NCBI RefSeq assembly: GCF_039888675.1
Contig: NZ_JBDQQR010000001.1
Coordinates: 372,001-436,000 of the forward strand
Source: Mesorhizobium sp. CAU 1732
Lineage (GTDB): Bacteria; Pseudomonadota; Alphaproteobacteria; Rhizobiales; Rhizobiaceae
DNA length: 64,000 bases
Reading direction: 5' to 3'
Made by a program: the position numbers and the translations under genes. The notes beneath the pieces are model-generated. The model saw nothing but the letters and a program-made list of their open reading frames with translations. It did not search any database and was not told the origin of the DNA. This document shows positions 1 through 8,885 of the stretch, in pieces. Position 1 is the stretch's first letter, and every line of letters begins with the position of its first letter.

Positions 1-487
1 CGCCGATGCGGGGCAACCGTCGAAATTCTACCTGCTCTCCGCGCCCGCGCACCACACCTATCCGTCGCGCCTGATCAGGATCGCCGATGCCAAGCGCCTC
101 GATCTCGGCGCGCAGGTGACGTCGAACGAGCGCTCGATCTTCCAGTTCGTCCATCCCGACGTGATGGAGTCGTGCCAGCTTGTCGTCGGCATGACGGTTC
201 TGGCGCCGGGCTCCGTCTGGAACACCATGCCGTGCCACGTGCACGACCGCCGCTCGGAAGCCTATCTCTACTTCGATCTCGACCCGGCGCAGCGCGTCTT
301 CCATTTCATGGGTGAGCCGAGCGAGACGCGCCACATGGTGGTGGCGAACGAACAGGCGATCCTGTCGCCGGGCTGGTCGATCCACTCGGGAGCGGGAACG
401 TCGAACTACACCTTCGTCTGGGCGATGGCGGGCGACAATGTCGACTACCGCGACGTCGATGCCGTCGACATGGGAGACCTGCGATGA
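1..487 (+). CDS. kduI: 5-keto-4-deoxyuronate isomerase, C-terminal part (cut by window start)
   Basis: KduI isomerises 5-keto-4-deoxyuronate (DKI) to 2,5-diketo-3-deoxygluconate in pectin and uronate breakdown, in the cytoplasm. The frame is open from base 2, so the N-terminal part lies outside the window. About 160 of the usual 280 or so residues are present. The metal-binding cupin signature is visible: HVHDRRSE (His, His, Glu) and the later His in SPGWSIHSGAG. The stop overlaps the start of the next gene as ATGA, so translation of kduI and kduD is probably coupled. The pairing with kduD and a KdgF-like cupin makes the identification firm. Confidence 0.93.
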   Translation, partial: ADAGQPSKFYLLSAPAHHTYPSRLIRIADAKRLDLGAQVTSNERSIFQFVHPDVMESCQLVVGMTVLAPGSVWNTMPCHVHDRRSEAYLYFDLDPAQRVFHFMGEPSETRHMVVANEQAILSPGWSIHSGAGTSNYTFVWAMAGDNVDYRDVDAVDMGDLR

Positions 488-1245
488 CCGCCAACCCCTT
501 CGACCTCAGCGGCCGGCGCGCGATGGTCACAGGCGCCAACACGGGCATCGGCCAGGGCATCGCGGTGTCGCTGGCGCGTGCCGGCGCGGAGATCGTCGCG
601 GTCGGCCGGTCGTCCATGGACGACACGGCTGCGATGATCACCGAGGTCGGCGGCACTATGCACGCGGTCATGGCCGATCTCGGCAAGCCGCGCGAGGCTG
701 CCGACATGCTCGGTCGTGTATGGGACGAGATTGGGGCCCTCGACATCCTGATCAATAATGCAGGCATCATCCGGCGTGGCGACGCGATCGACTTCAGCGA
801 GGACGATTGGGACGACGTGCTCGACGTCAACCTCAAGACGGCTTTCATGCTGTGCCAGGCGCTGGCGCGCAGGGCGCTCGATGCCAAGCGCCCCGCAAAG
901 ATCGTCAACATCGCCTCGATGCTGTCTTTCCAGGGTGGCATCCGCATTGCGTCCTACACGGCCTCGAAAAGCGGACTGGCAGGCATAACCCGCCTTCTGG
1001 CGAACGAATGGGCGCCGCTCGGCATCAACGTCAACGCGATCGCGCCGGGCTATATCGCCACCAACAACACGGCGATCCTTCGCAAGGACGAGGAACGCAG
1101 CGCCGATATCATGAAGCGCATTCCAGCCGCGCGCTGGGGCGAACCGGAGGATCTGGGCGGCGCCGCCGTCTATCTGTCGAGCGATGCGGCGAATTATGTG
1201 CATGGCGTCATCCTGCCCGTCGACGGTGGATGGCTTGCGCGGTGA
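484..1245 (+). CDS. kduD: 2-dehydro-3-deoxy-D-gluconate 5-dehydrogenase (SDR family)
   Basis: This 253-residue short-chain dehydrogenase would reduce 2,5-diketo-3-deoxygluconate to 2-keto-3-deoxygluconate, the step after KduI. Visible motifs are the nucleotide-binding TGANTGIGQG near residue 16, NNAG near residue 91, a serine in the NIASML stretch, and the catalytic YTASK. The ATG overlaps the kduI stop. Its length is normal for the family. It is a cytoplasmic enzyme. Other SDR substrates such as gluconate cannot be excluded from the sequence alone, but the position after kduI argues for KduD. Confidence 0.9.
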   Translation: MTANPFDLSGRRAMVTGANTGIGQGIAVSLARAGAEIVAVGRSSMDDTAAMITEVGGTMHAVMADLGKPREAADMLGRVWDEIGALDILINNAGIIRRGDAIDFSEDDWDDVLDVNLKTAFMLCQALARRALDAKRPAKIVNIASMLSFQGGIRIASYTASKSGLAGITRLLANEWAPLGINVNAIAPGYIATNNTAILRKDEERSADIMKRIPAARWGEPEDLGGAAVYLSSDAANYVHGVILPVDGGWLAR

Positions 1246-1255
1246 GATGGTTGTT

Positions 1256-1594
1256 ATGACTATAAGCTCAATCTTCGTCCGCCCGACCGATGACCAGTGG
1301 GTGCCGACCGATCCCGGCGTGCGGCGGCGCGTGCTGACGCATGACGACCAGTTGATGATGGTCGAGTTCGCGTTCGAGGCAGGCGCGGAGGGCAAGCTTC
1401 ATTCGCATCCGCACATCCAGGCGAGCTACGTCGCCAAGGGCAGCTTCGAGGTGACGATCGATGGGCGGATGGAAACGCTGATGCAGGGCCAGAGCTTCAT
1501 CGTGCCGTCCAATGCCATCCACGGCGTGCGCGCGCTGGAGTCCGGCCTGCTTGTCGATTCCTTCACGCCCGCCCGCGCTGATTTCGTAAGCTGA
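1256..1594 (+). CDS. kdgF: Small cupin protein, KdgF-like uronate linearising enzyme
   Basis: A single-domain cupin of about 112 residues. It has a metal-site pattern HSHPHIQ followed by a later His (NAIHGV), and the GSFEVTIDG beta-turn typical of small cupins. KdgF proteins of this size convert 4,5-unsaturated monouronates from pectin or alginate lyases to the linear keto form used by KduI. The gene lies 10 bases after kduD, which fits that role. The start could be this ATG or the one three codons upstream at 1247; neither has a strong ribosome binding site. The function is inferred from fold and context. Confidence 0.7.
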   Translation: MTISSIFVRPTDDQWVPTDPGVRRRVLTHDDQLMMVEFAFEAGAEGKLHSHPHIQASYVAKGSFEVTIDGRMETLMQGQSFIVPSNAIHGVRALESGLLVDSFTPARADFVS

Positions 1595-1722
1595 AACTTA
1601 CAGATACGCGTTATTGTGCAGTGCTCCGGGCATGGCAGCCATGCTCCCGTGCCGGTTGACTGCCGGGGTGCGCGGTGGTCATCATCCGTCGGCTGAGTGG
1701 TCCACAAGAAGGCAATCATTGC

Positions 1723-3150
1723 ATGTCCAAAGCGGAAATCGGCCTCATCGGCCTTGGCGTCATGGGATCGAACCTCGCGCTCAATATCGCCGAGAAGGGC
1801 TATCCGGTCGCCGTCTACAACCGCACGTCCTCGCGCACCGGCGCGTTCTTCGAGAATGCCGGCGCATTGCGCGAGAACATCGTGCCGTGCACGTCGCTCG
1901 AGGAACTGGTCGCCCAGATCAAGCCGCCGCGCCCGATCATCCTCATGGTGCAGGCCGGAAAGGCGGTCGACGAACAGATCGAGGGTCTTCGCGACCTTCT
2001 GGCGAAAAACGACATCATCATCGATGCCGGCAATGCCAATTTCCGTGACACGATACGCCGGTTCGAGGAGCTGGAAGGCTCCGGCCTGACCTTTATCGGC
2101 ATGGGCGTTTCGGGTGGCGAAGAAGGTGCGCGCCACGGCCCGTCCATCATGGTCGGCGGCAAGGAAGACGCCTACCGCCGCGTCGAGCCGATCCTGACCG
2201 CCATCGCGGCGCGCTTCGAAGACGAGGCGTGTTCGGCATGGCTGGGCGAGGGTGGCGCGGGCCACTTCGTCAAGACCATCCACAACGGCATCGAATATGC
2301 CGACATGCAGATGATCGCCGAGATCTACGGCGTGCTGCGCGACGGGTTCGGTATGCCTGCCGCCGAGATTGGCAAGATTTTCGAGGGTTGGAACAAGGGA
2401 CGCCTGAATTCCTATCTCGTCGAAATCACGGCCGCGGTCCTCGCGGCGGCCGATCCCAAATCGGGTAAGCCGATCGTCGACATGATCCTGGACCGCGCCG
2501 GCCAGAAGGGCACGGGCCGCTGGGCCGCGATCGAAGCGCAGATGATGGGCGTGCCCGCGACCGCGATCGAATCCGCCGTCGCCGCGCGCAGCCTGTCCGC
2601 CGAGAAGACGATCCGCGAGGCTGCTGCTGCTGCGTATGGCCCTGCTGTGGCCCCGTCCGGCAAGGCGCCCGACGCCGCGTTCATCGACGATCTCGAACTG
2701 GCGCTCTTCGCGGGCAAGGTCGCGGCCTATGCGCAGGGTTTCGCGGTCATGGAAGAGGCATCGTCGGAGTTCAAATGGAACCTGCCGATGGCGACGATCG
2801 CGCGCATCTGGCGTGCCGGCTGCATCATCCGCTCGCAATTCCTGAGCACGCTTGCGCAATCCTTCGAGGCCGACCCGGACGCGGAGAACCTGCTGCTGAT
2901 CGACCATTTCGTCGGCCAGATGCAGGAGGCGCAGCCTTCTCTTCGCCGCATCGTGGCTCATGCCGCACTGGCGGGCCAGCCCGCGCCGGCTCTTTCCGCG
3001 GCCCTCGGCTATTTCGATAGCTTCAGGCAGGCACGCGGCACGGCCAACCTGATCCAGGCGCAGCGCGATTTCTTCGGGGCGCACGGCTTTGAGCGGATCG
3101 ACGAGGACGGCGCCCATCACGGGCCATGGGGATCGGGGTTGGCGGGCTGA
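1723..3150 (+). CDS. gnd: 6-phosphogluconate dehydrogenase, decarboxylating
   Basis: A 475-residue enzyme that oxidises 6-phosphogluconate to ribulose 5-phosphate and CO2 with NADP+. The N-terminal Rossmann motif GLIGLGVMGSNLA, the IIDAGNANFRDT segment, the GMGVSGGEEGARHGPSIM signature and the catalytic-lysine stretch GHFVKTIHNGIEY are all intact. The length matches the long, dimeric gnd class. The start at 1723 is preceded by an AAGAAGG ribosome binding site; the upstream in-frame ATG at 1675 has none. A 128-base gap separates it from kdgF. Its stop lies three bases from that of the convergent lacI-type gene. With rpe at 15.6 kb, it suggests that sugars from this island enter the pentose phosphate pathway. 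Confidence 0.95.
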   Translation: MSKAEIGLIGLGVMGSNLALNIAEKGYPVAVYNRTSSRTGAFFENAGALRENIVPCTSLEELVAQIKPPRPIILMVQAGKAVDEQIEGLRDLLAKNDIIIDAGNANFRDTIRRFEELEGSGLTFIGMGVSGGEEGARHGPSIMVGGKEDAYRRVEPILTAIAARFEDEACSAWLGEGGAGHFVKTIHNGIEYADMQMIAEIYGVLRDGFGMPAAEIGKIFEGWNKGRLNSYLVEITAAVLAAADPKSGKPIVDMILDRAGQKGTGRWAAIEAQMMGVPATAIESAVAARSLSAEKTIREAAAAAYGPAVAPSGKAPDAAFIDDLELALFAGKVAAYAQGFAVMEEASSEFKWNLPMATIARIWRAGCIIRSQFLSTLAQSFEADPDAENLLLIDHFVGQMQEAQPSLRRIVAHAALAGQPAPALSAALGYFDSFRQARGTANLIQAQRDFFGAHGFERIDEDGAHHGPWGSGLAG

Positions 3151-3153
3151 CCG

Positions 3154-4203
3154 TCAGCCGCGCGGCCCTTCCACGCCGTTCGGCACGGCGAGTGTCTGGA
3201 GCCCGCGCGGGTCGGCGCCTCCGATCGAGGCGATGACCGCGCGTGCCAGCTCGCGGCCCGCGAGGCGGAAATCCTCGTCCACGACCATCAGCTCGCGCCT
3301 GAACATCTGCACCAGCTTGCTCGATTGCTTCGTGACGATGTCGACGTCGGTGCCGAGACCAAGTCCCGCATCCTCGATCGCGGCGGCGAGCGCGAACGCG
3401 CCGGTGCCGCTCGAGCATACCAGCCCGTCCGGGCGGCGACTCGCGCTCATCAGCCTGAACGCGCGCTCGCGGATCATCTCGACCGGCTGATCGACCCAGA
3501 CGTCGCCGAGCGGCACCTCACTCGCGCCGGTCTCTGCGAGCCCGTCGACGAAGCCGTCGCGGGTGTGTTGATGGTAGGTGAGCCCGGGCGGAGGAGCGAG
3601 CAACGCCAGACGCCTCCGGCCTCTGGCTGCGAGCGCCTTCACCGCCTCGCGTGCGAAGACTTCATTGTCGAAATCGTGCCAGGGATGATCGAGCTTGATC
3701 TGCGTGCGTCCATGTGTGGCGAACGGGAATCTGTGCTCGATCATGTAGCGCACGCGCGGATCGTTGGGCTCGGTCTGGGAGATGATCACGCCGTCCGCGG
3801 AGTGGGTCTCGACCACGTAGCGGACCGGATCCATGGGATCGTTTCGGCTCGAATAGGGCGTTAGGATCAGATGATAGGGCGAGCCGGCGAGTTCTTCCGA
3901 AACGCCGTAGATGATGTCCGAAATGAAGGACAGCACCTGCTCGTCGGTGTTGAGGATCAGCGAGATGACATTGGTCTTGCCGGTGCGCAGCCGCACACCG
4001 GCGCGGTTGGGGCGATAGCCGATTTGCCGGGCCACCAGTTGGACGCGCTTCTTCGTCGCCTCGCCGATGTCCGGCGCGTCCTTGAGCGCGCGGGACACGG
4101 TGGTCACGCCGAGGCCGGTCATGAATGCGATCGTCTTGAGCGTCGGGCGCACGGCTTCGGCTTGCGCAGCGCCGGTGACGTCCCTGTCCCAATTGTCGTC
4201 CAT
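3154..4203 (-). CDS. LacI-family transcriptional repressor of the sugar ABC operon
   Basis: A 349-residue LacI/GalR regulator. An N-terminal helix-turn-helix (TLKTIAFMTGLGVTTVSRAL) and hinge (IGYRPNRAG) are followed by a periplasmic-binding-protein-like sensor domain. I chose the start at 4203 because it sits about 25 residues before the helix-turn-helix; the frame extends further upstream without family similarity. The gene is divergent from the sugar ABC operon. The intervening region has two perfect palindromes with the central CG step expected of LacI-family operators, one about 77 bases upstream of this start (autoregulation) and one just before the ABC operon. The effector is probably a sugar or sugar acid handled by the neighbouring genes. 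Confidence 0.92.
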   Translation of the reverse strand: MDDNWDRDVTGAAQAEAVRPTLKTIAFMTGLGVTTVSRALKDAPDIGEATKKRVQLVARQIGYRPNRAGVRLRTGKTNVISLILNTDEQVLSFISDIIYGVSEELAGSPYHLILTPYSSRNDPMDPVRYVVETHSADGVIISQTEPNDPRVRYMIEHRFPFATHGRTQIKLDHPWHDFDNEVFAREAVKALAARGRRRLALLAPPPGLTYHQHTRDGFVDGLAETGASEVPLGDVWVDQPVEMIRERAFRLMSASRRPDGLVCSSGTGAFALAAAIEDAGLGLGTDVDIVTKQSSKLVQMFRRELMVVDEDFRLAGRELARAVIASIGGADPRGLQTLAVPNGVEGPRG

Positions 4204-4279
4204 TCTCGACCCCTGACTTAAGCCCGGGCGGGACTTAGCGCATTCGCCAGATCGACGCCAGAGCCACGGAACATGCCAT

Positions 4280-4295
4280 TCTGTAACGTTACAGA
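4280..4295. promoter_or_regulatory. LacI-family operator 1
   Basis: Perfect 16-base palindrome TCTGTAACGTTACAGA, centred on CG. It lies upstream of the repressor gene and shares its 14-base core with operator 2. The two centres are about 284 bases apart, compatible with looping or independent autoregulation. Confidence 0.8.
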
Positions 4296-4530
4296 TTTTA
4301 TGCAGGAATGACCAGATGGAAGGCATCGATCTGTCCTCGGAGAGTTTCGGAGGTGGTCCGAAGGGCAGTCCATGCGTTGAAACGCTGCGTTGCAAAATGC
4401 CTGGAAATCAGCATGTTGCCGCTAATTTCGGGCGAAAAGCGCTGCATTGCAGCATCAGATTGCCGCGCTGCATCCTGGCAAACGCTTGCGCCCATTAATT
4501 CGCGTCACGAAAAAAATACGTCATCAGGCG

Positions 4531-4559
4531 TTGCGCATCGGTCGCGATTGCCATAGCCT
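4531..4559 (+). promoter_or_regulatory. Candidate promoter of the sugar ABC operon
   Basis: TTGCGC and TAGCCT separated by 17 bases. Operator 2 begins four bases after the -10-like element, so a repressor bound there would cover the transcription start. The match to the consensus is only moderate. Confidence 0.4.
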
Positions 4560-4562
4560 TTC

Positions 4563-4580
4563 AACTGTAACGTTACAGTT
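4563..4580. promoter_or_regulatory. LacI-family operator 2
   Basis: Perfect 18-base palindrome AACTGTAACGTTACAGTT just upstream of the GGGAGGA ribosome binding site of the binding-protein gene. The shared core with operator 1 and the adjacent LacI gene support the call. Confidence 0.85.
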
Positions 4581-4593
4581 TCAGGGAGGAAAT

Positions 4594-5835
4594 ATGATGC
4601 GTTATCGGCTCTTGACCGTCGCGTTCGCTGCGTCGGCTGCATTCCACATATCGTCGCCGGCACAGGCGACCGATCTCGAAGTCACGCATTGGTGGACATC
4701 CGGCGGCGAGGCGGCGGCAGTGGCCGAATTCGCCAAGGCGTTCGATGCCACCGGCAACAAATGGATCGACGGTGCGATCGCCGGATCGGGCGAAACCGCC
4801 CGCCCCGTTATGATCAGCCGCATCACCGGCGGTGACCCGATGGGCGCCACCCAGTTCAACCATGGACGTCAGGCGGAGGAACTCGTCGAAGCCGGTCTCA
4901 TGCGCGACCTCAGCGATATTGCCGAGGAGGGCAAATGGCGCGAGGTCATCCAGCCGTCGTCGCTGCTCGATAGCTGCACGCTCGACGGAAAAATCTACTG
5001 CGTCCCGGTCAACATCCACTCGCAGCAGTGGCTGTGGCTGTCCAACAAGGCCTTCGAGGATGCCGGCGTGCCTGTCCCGACCAATTGGGACGAGTTCGTC
5101 GCGGCGGCTCCGGCGCTCGAAAAGGCAGGCAAGATTCCGCTCGCCATCGGCCAGCAGCCCTGGCAGACGACGACCGCGTTCCAGGTCATTCTCGTCGCAA
5201 TCGCCGGCCCGGAAGCCTACACCAAGATCTTCGGCGAGAAAGACGCCGAACTTGCAGCCGGCCCGGAGATCGCCGAGGTCTTCGCGGCAGCCGACGAGGC
5301 GCGCAAGATGTCCGCCAAGTCCAACGTGCAGGACTGGAACCAGGCGACCAATCTGGTGATTTCCGGCCAGGCCGGCGGCCAGATCATGGGTGACTGGGCT
5401 CAGGGCGAGTTCCAGGTCGCCGGACAGGTGGCCGGCGAGGATTACACCTGCCTGCCGGGCCTTGGCGTCAACGAGGTCATCATGACGGGCGGCGACGCGT
5501 TCTACTTCCCGGTTCTCAAGGACGAGGCAAAGAGCGCGGCGCAGGCCGAGCTCGCGAAGGTCATGCTCTCGCCCGAAGTGCAGGTCGCCTTCAACCTGAA
5601 GAAGGGATCGCTGCCGGTGCGTGGCGACGTTGATCTCGAGGCCGCGAACGACTGCATGAAGAAGGGTCTCGAAATCCTTGCCAACGGCAACATCATCCAG
5701 TCGCCGGACCAGTTGATGTCGGCGGACTCGCTTCAGCAGGTCAACGACCTGTTCGTCGAGTTCTTCAACAACACCAGTCTTTCGGCCGAAGACGCGCAGG
5801 CGCGCTTCGTCGATCTGGTGGCCAGCGCCGACTGA
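4594..5835 (+). CDS. Sugar ABC transporter, periplasmic binding protein (family 1)
   Basis: A 413-residue extracellular solute-binding protein. The N-terminus (MMRYRLLTVAFAASAAF) is a Sec signal peptide that ends near residue 25 at AQA. The mature start LEVTHWWTSGGEAAAV is typical of sugar binding proteins of the glucose/mannose and oligosaccharide type. It would capture sugar in the periplasm and deliver it to the two permeases downstream. A strong GGGAGGA ribosome binding site sits four bases before the ATG. Expression is probably repressed by the LacI-type protein through the operator just upstream. The exact sugar is not evident; the adjacent beta-xylosidase suggests a xylo-oligosaccharide or a related hemicellulose or pectin sugar. 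Confidence 0.9.
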   Translation: MMRYRLLTVAFAASAAFHISSPAQATDLEVTHWWTSGGEAAAVAEFAKAFDATGNKWIDGAIAGSGETARPVMISRITGGDPMGATQFNHGRQAEELVEAGLMRDLSDIAEEGKWREVIQPSSLLDSCTLDGKIYCVPVNIHSQQWLWLSNKAFEDAGVPVPTNWDEFVAAAPALEKAGKIPLAIGQQPWQTTTAFQVILVAIAGPEAYTKIFGEKDAELAAGPEIAEVFAAADEARKMSAKSNVQDWNQATNLVISGQAGGQIMGDWAQGEFQVAGQVAGEDYTCLPGLGVNEVIMTGGDAFYFPVLKDEAKSAAQAELAKVMLSPEVQVAFNLKKGSLPVRGDVDLEAANDCMKKGLEILANGNIIQSPDQLMSADSLQQVNDLFVEFFNNTSLSAEDAQARFVDLVASAD

Positions 5836-5853
5836 TCATCGGTCACAGTCTCC

Positions 5854-5881
5854 TCTCCCGCTTCTCCTGAGAAGCGGGAGA
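5854..5881 (+). promoter_or_regulatory. Stem-loop after the binding-protein gene
   Basis: A 13-base perfect stem (TCTCCCGCTTCTC and its complement) in the 100 bases between the binding-protein and first permease genes. It has no T-tract. Such hairpins commonly protect the mRNA of the abundant binding protein and reduce read-through into the permease genes. Confidence 0.6.
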
Positions 5882-5935
5882 CGGAACCACGTGGCCTGCG
5901 CGCCCCGACTGCCCATCTCGACGGAGCCGACGCTC

Positions 5936-6829
5936 ATGCAGGATGCAAGACGGCCCAATCAGCTTCTGAAGAATCTCAGCGCCAAGATCGCCGCGATTCC
6001 CATGATCCTCACGGCTCTCGTGGTGTTTGCGGGAGGAACGATCTGGACGATCGTCTACTCGTTCACCAATTCGCGCCTTCTGCCGCGGGAGAACTTCGTC
6101 GGCCTGCAGCAATATGAGCGGCTGTGGGCGTCGAACAAATGGCACATCGCCATCGAGAACCTGATGATCTACGGCGTCTGCTCGTTGATCTTCTCGCTGG
6201 TGATCGGCTTCCTGCTGGCCGCACTTCTCGACCAGAAGATCCGGTTCGAGGACACGTTCCGCACGATCTTCCTCTACCCCTTCGCGCTGTCCTTCATCGT
6301 GACGGGGCTGGTCTGGCAGTGGATTCTCAACCCGGATTTCGGCGTCCAAAGCGTGGTGCGGTCACTCGGCTGGGAAAGCTTCGCCTTCGACCCGCTCTAC
6401 AATTCCCAGATCGTCATCTACGGCATCCTGATCGCCGGGCTGTGGCAAGGCACGGGTCTCGTCATGTGCCTGATGCTGGCGGGCCTGCGCGGCATCGACG
6501 AGGACATCTGGAAGGCAGCCCGCGTCGACGGCATCCCGATGTGGAAGACCTATCTGTTCATTGTCATACCAATGATGCGCCCCGTCTTCATCACGACGCT
6601 CGTCATCATCGCCTCGGGCATCGTCAAGCTCTACGACCTCGTGGTCGCTCAGACCAGCGGCGGGCCGGGCATTTCGTCTGAAGTGCCCGCCAAATATGTC
6701 TACGACGCGATGTTCCTGTCGCAGAATCTCGGCCAGGGCTTCGCCGCCTCGACGATGATGCTTCTGACGGTGCTGATCGTCCTCATCCCATGGGCCTATC
6801 TCGAATTCGGAGGCAAACGCCGTGGCTGA
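5936..6829 (+). CDS. Sugar ABC transporter permease, MalF/UgpA-like
   Basis: A 297-residue inner-membrane protein with about six transmembrane segments, beginning with a hydrophobic stretch around PMILTALVVFAGGTIWTIVY. The cytoplasmic EAA loop that contacts the ATPase is visible as DIWKAARVDGIPMWKTYLF. I placed the start at 5936, where a GGAG lies nine bases upstream; a GTG at 5891 is in frame but has no ribosome binding site. The 3' end overlaps the next permease by eight bases. It forms the channel with that permease. Confidence 0.9.
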   Translation: MQDARRPNQLLKNLSAKIAAIPMILTALVVFAGGTIWTIVYSFTNSRLLPRENFVGLQQYERLWASNKWHIAIENLMIYGVCSLIFSLVIGFLLAALLDQKIRFEDTFRTIFLYPFALSFIVTGLVWQWILNPDFGVQSVVRSLGWESFAFDPLYNSQIVIYGILIAGLWQGTGLVMCLMLAGLRGIDEDIWKAARVDGIPMWKTYLFIVIPMMRPVFITTLVIIASGIVKLYDLVVAQTSGGPGISSEVPAKYVYDAMFLSQNLGQGFAASTMMLLTVLIVLIPWAYLEFGGKRRG

Positions 6830-7751
6830 CGCAGCAACCATCGCGATGGCCGGGGCGGGCGCCGATTCGTCGGCAGAGCCAAGCGGCCCGCGTCCGCGCA
6901 AGACCCTGTCGCGCCGAAACATCTTTCTCTACGGCACCCTGTTCGTCGTGTCGGCCTATTACCTGCTGCCGCTCTACGTGATGATCGTCACGTCGCTGAA
7001 AGGCATGCCGGAAATCCGCCTCGGCAATATCTTCTCGCCGCCCGTCGAGATCACGTTCGAGCCGTGGGTGAAGGCTTGGGCCGAGGCGTGCACGGGCCTC
7101 AATTGCGACGGGCTCAGCCGAGGTTTCTGGAACTCGGTGCGGATCACCGTCCCTTCTGTCGTGCTGTCGATCGCGATCGCGTCCGTCAACGGCTACGCGC
7201 TCGCCAACTGGCGTTTCAAGGGCGCTGATCTATTCTTCACGATCCTGATCTTCGGCGCGTTCATTCCCTATCAGGTGATGCTCTATCCGATCGTCATCAT
7301 CCTGCGCGAAATGGGCCTCTATGGCGGGCTCTACGGGCTGGTCATCGTGCATTGCATCTTCGGCATGCCGATCCTGACCCTGCTCTTCCGCAACTATTTC
7401 ACGTCGCTGCCCGAAGAGCTGTTCAAGGCGGCGCGCGTCGACGGGGCCGGATTCTTGGGCATCTTCTTCAAGATCATGCTGCCCATGTCGATGCCGATCT
7501 TCGTCGTCGCCATCATCATCCAGGTGACGGGCATCTGGAACGACTTCCTGTTCGGCGTCGTCTACACGCGCCCCGAATATTACCCGATGACGGTCCAGCT
7601 CAACAACATCGTCAACTCGGTGATGGGCGTGAAGGAATACAACGTCAACATGGCGGCGACGCTGCTCACGGGCATCGTACCGCTCACCATCTACTTCATC
7701 TCCGGCAAACTCTTCGTGCGTGGCATCGCCGCGGGCGCGGTCAAAGGTTGA
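6822..7751 (+). CDS. Sugar ABC transporter permease, MalG/UgpE-like
   Basis: A 309-residue inner-membrane protein. A roughly 30-residue polar N-terminus precedes the first membrane helix (NIFLYGTLFVVSAYYLLPLY). The EAA loop reads ELFKAARVDGAGFLGIFFK, and the ending FVRGIAAGAVKG is typical of MalG-type permeases. It overlaps the upstream permease by eight bases, a sign of translational coupling. It pairs with that protein to form the transmembrane channel. Confidence 0.9.
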   Translation: MADAATIAMAGAGADSSAEPSGPRPRKTLSRRNIFLYGTLFVVSAYYLLPLYVMIVTSLKGMPEIRLGNIFSPPVEITFEPWVKAWAEACTGLNCDGLSRGFWNSVRITVPSVVLSIAIASVNGYALANWRFKGADLFFTILIFGAFIPYQVMLYPIVIILREMGLYGGLYGLVIVHCIFGMPILTLLFRNYFTSLPEELFKAARVDGAGFLGIFFKIMLPMSMPIFVVAIIIQVTGIWNDFLFGVVYTRPEYYPMTVQLNNIVNSVMGVKEYNVNMAATLLTGIVPLTIYFISGKLFVRGIAAGAVKG

Positions 7752-7768
7752 TTGGCAGGGACAGCGCA

Positions 7769-8854
7769 ATGGCCAGTGTCATCGTTCGCGACGTATCGCT
7801 CAATTTCGGATCGGTCGAGGTCCTCAAGAAGCTGAACATCGAGGTCGACAAGGGCGAGTTTCTCGTTCTCCTCGGACCGTCCGGCTGTGGGAAATCCACG
7901 CTGCTCAACTGCATTGCGGGCCTTCTCGACGTCTCCGACGGGCAGATCCACATCAGCGGCAAAAACGTCACCTGGCACGAGCCCAAGGATCGCGGCATCG
8001 GCATGGTGTTCCAGTCCTATGCGCTCTATCCGCAGATGACGGTGGAGGGGAACCTGTCCTTCGGCCTCAAGAATGCAGGCCTGCCGAAGGACGAGATCGC
8101 CCGGCGCATCAAGCGCGCCTCGGAAATCCTCCAGATCGAGCCCCTCCTGAAACGCAAGCCGTCCGCATTGTCGGGCGGGCAGCGCCAGCGCGTCGCGATC
8201 GGCCGCGCTCTGGTGCGCGACGTCGACGTGTTCCTGTTCGACGAGCCGCTGTCGAACCTCGACGCCAAGCTGCGCTCCGAATTGCGCGTCGAGATCAAAC
8301 GCCTGCACCAGAAGCTCGAGAACACGATGATCTACGTCACGCACGACCAGATCGAGGCGATGACGCTGGCCGACCGCATCGCGGTCATGCGCGGCGGCAT
8401 CATCCAGCAGCTCGACACCCCGCAGGCGATCTACTCGCGTCCGGTCAACCTCTTCGTCGCCGGCTTCATCGGCTCGCCCGGCATGAACTTCATCGAGGGC
8501 ACGATCGAGGAGCGCGATGGCGGCCCGGTCTTCGTGACGCCAGACATTGAGGTGCCGCTGGGGACATATCCGTTCCAGTCCGCGGCGAGGCCGTCCGGCC
8601 GCGTGGTGCTGGGCGTCCGCCCCGAGCATGTCGGCCTGAATTCGGGCGACGGCTGGCCCTTCGCGGAAACCGTCAAGGTCGATGTCGTGGAGCCGATGGG
8701 CTCCGACACGCTGGTCTGGACGAAGCTTGCCGGCCGGGATTTTTCCATCCGGGCAGCCTCGGAGCGTGCGCCCAACGTGGATGACGACGTCACGATCGGC
8801 TTCGATCCCATGCGCGCTTCACTCTTCGACGCAACCAGCGGCGAACGCATCTGA
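7769..8854 (+). CDS. Sugar ABC transporter ATP-binding protein, MalK/UgpC family
   Basis: A 361-residue ATPase that powers the sugar importer. Walker A is GPSGCGKST (residues 36-44), the Q-loop is VFQSYALYPQM, the ABC signature is LSGGQRQR and Walker B is FLFDEPLSNLD. A C-terminal regulatory TOBE-type domain of about 120 residues follows (GVRPEHVG), as in MalK and UgpC. The start at 7769 follows the permease by 17 bases; the frame is open much further upstream, but that part overlaps the permease gene and has no family similarity. It acts at the cytoplasmic face of the membrane. Confidence 0.93.
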   Translation: MASVIVRDVSLNFGSVEVLKKLNIEVDKGEFLVLLGPSGCGKSTLLNCIAGLLDVSDGQIHISGKNVTWHEPKDRGIGMVFQSYALYPQMTVEGNLSFGLKNAGLPKDEIARRIKRASEILQIEPLLKRKPSALSGGQRQRVAIGRALVRDVDVFLFDEPLSNLDAKLRSELRVEIKRLHQKLENTMIYVTHDQIEAMTLADRIAVMRGGIIQQLDTPQAIYSRPVNLFVAGFIGSPGMNFIEGTIEERDGGPVFVTPDIEVPLGTYPFQSAARPSGRVVLGVRPEHVGLNSGDGWPFAETVKVDVVEPMGSDTLVWTKLAGRDFSIRAASERAPNVDDDVTIGFDPMRASLFDATSGERI

Positions 8855-8885
8855 CACCAAATTTCACGAGCAACGGAAACAGGTC

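Larger units (their letters stand above)
4204..4593. promoter_or_regulatory. Divergent control region between lacI-type gene and sugar ABC operon
   Basis: A 390-base non-coding stretch containing divergent promoters and two LacI-type operators (listed separately). No convincing small gene was seen; the short open frames across it show no recognisable family features. Confidence 0.8.

Noticed and set aside
1595..1722. Possible third LacI operator between the cupin gene and gnd (CTTACAGATACGCG)
   Set aside because: It lacks the palindrome and the central CG arrangement of the two clear operators.
1426..3120. A 564-codon minus-strand frame opposite gnd and the cupin gene
   Set aside because: Antisense to a complete gnd with all motifs; no plausible domains.
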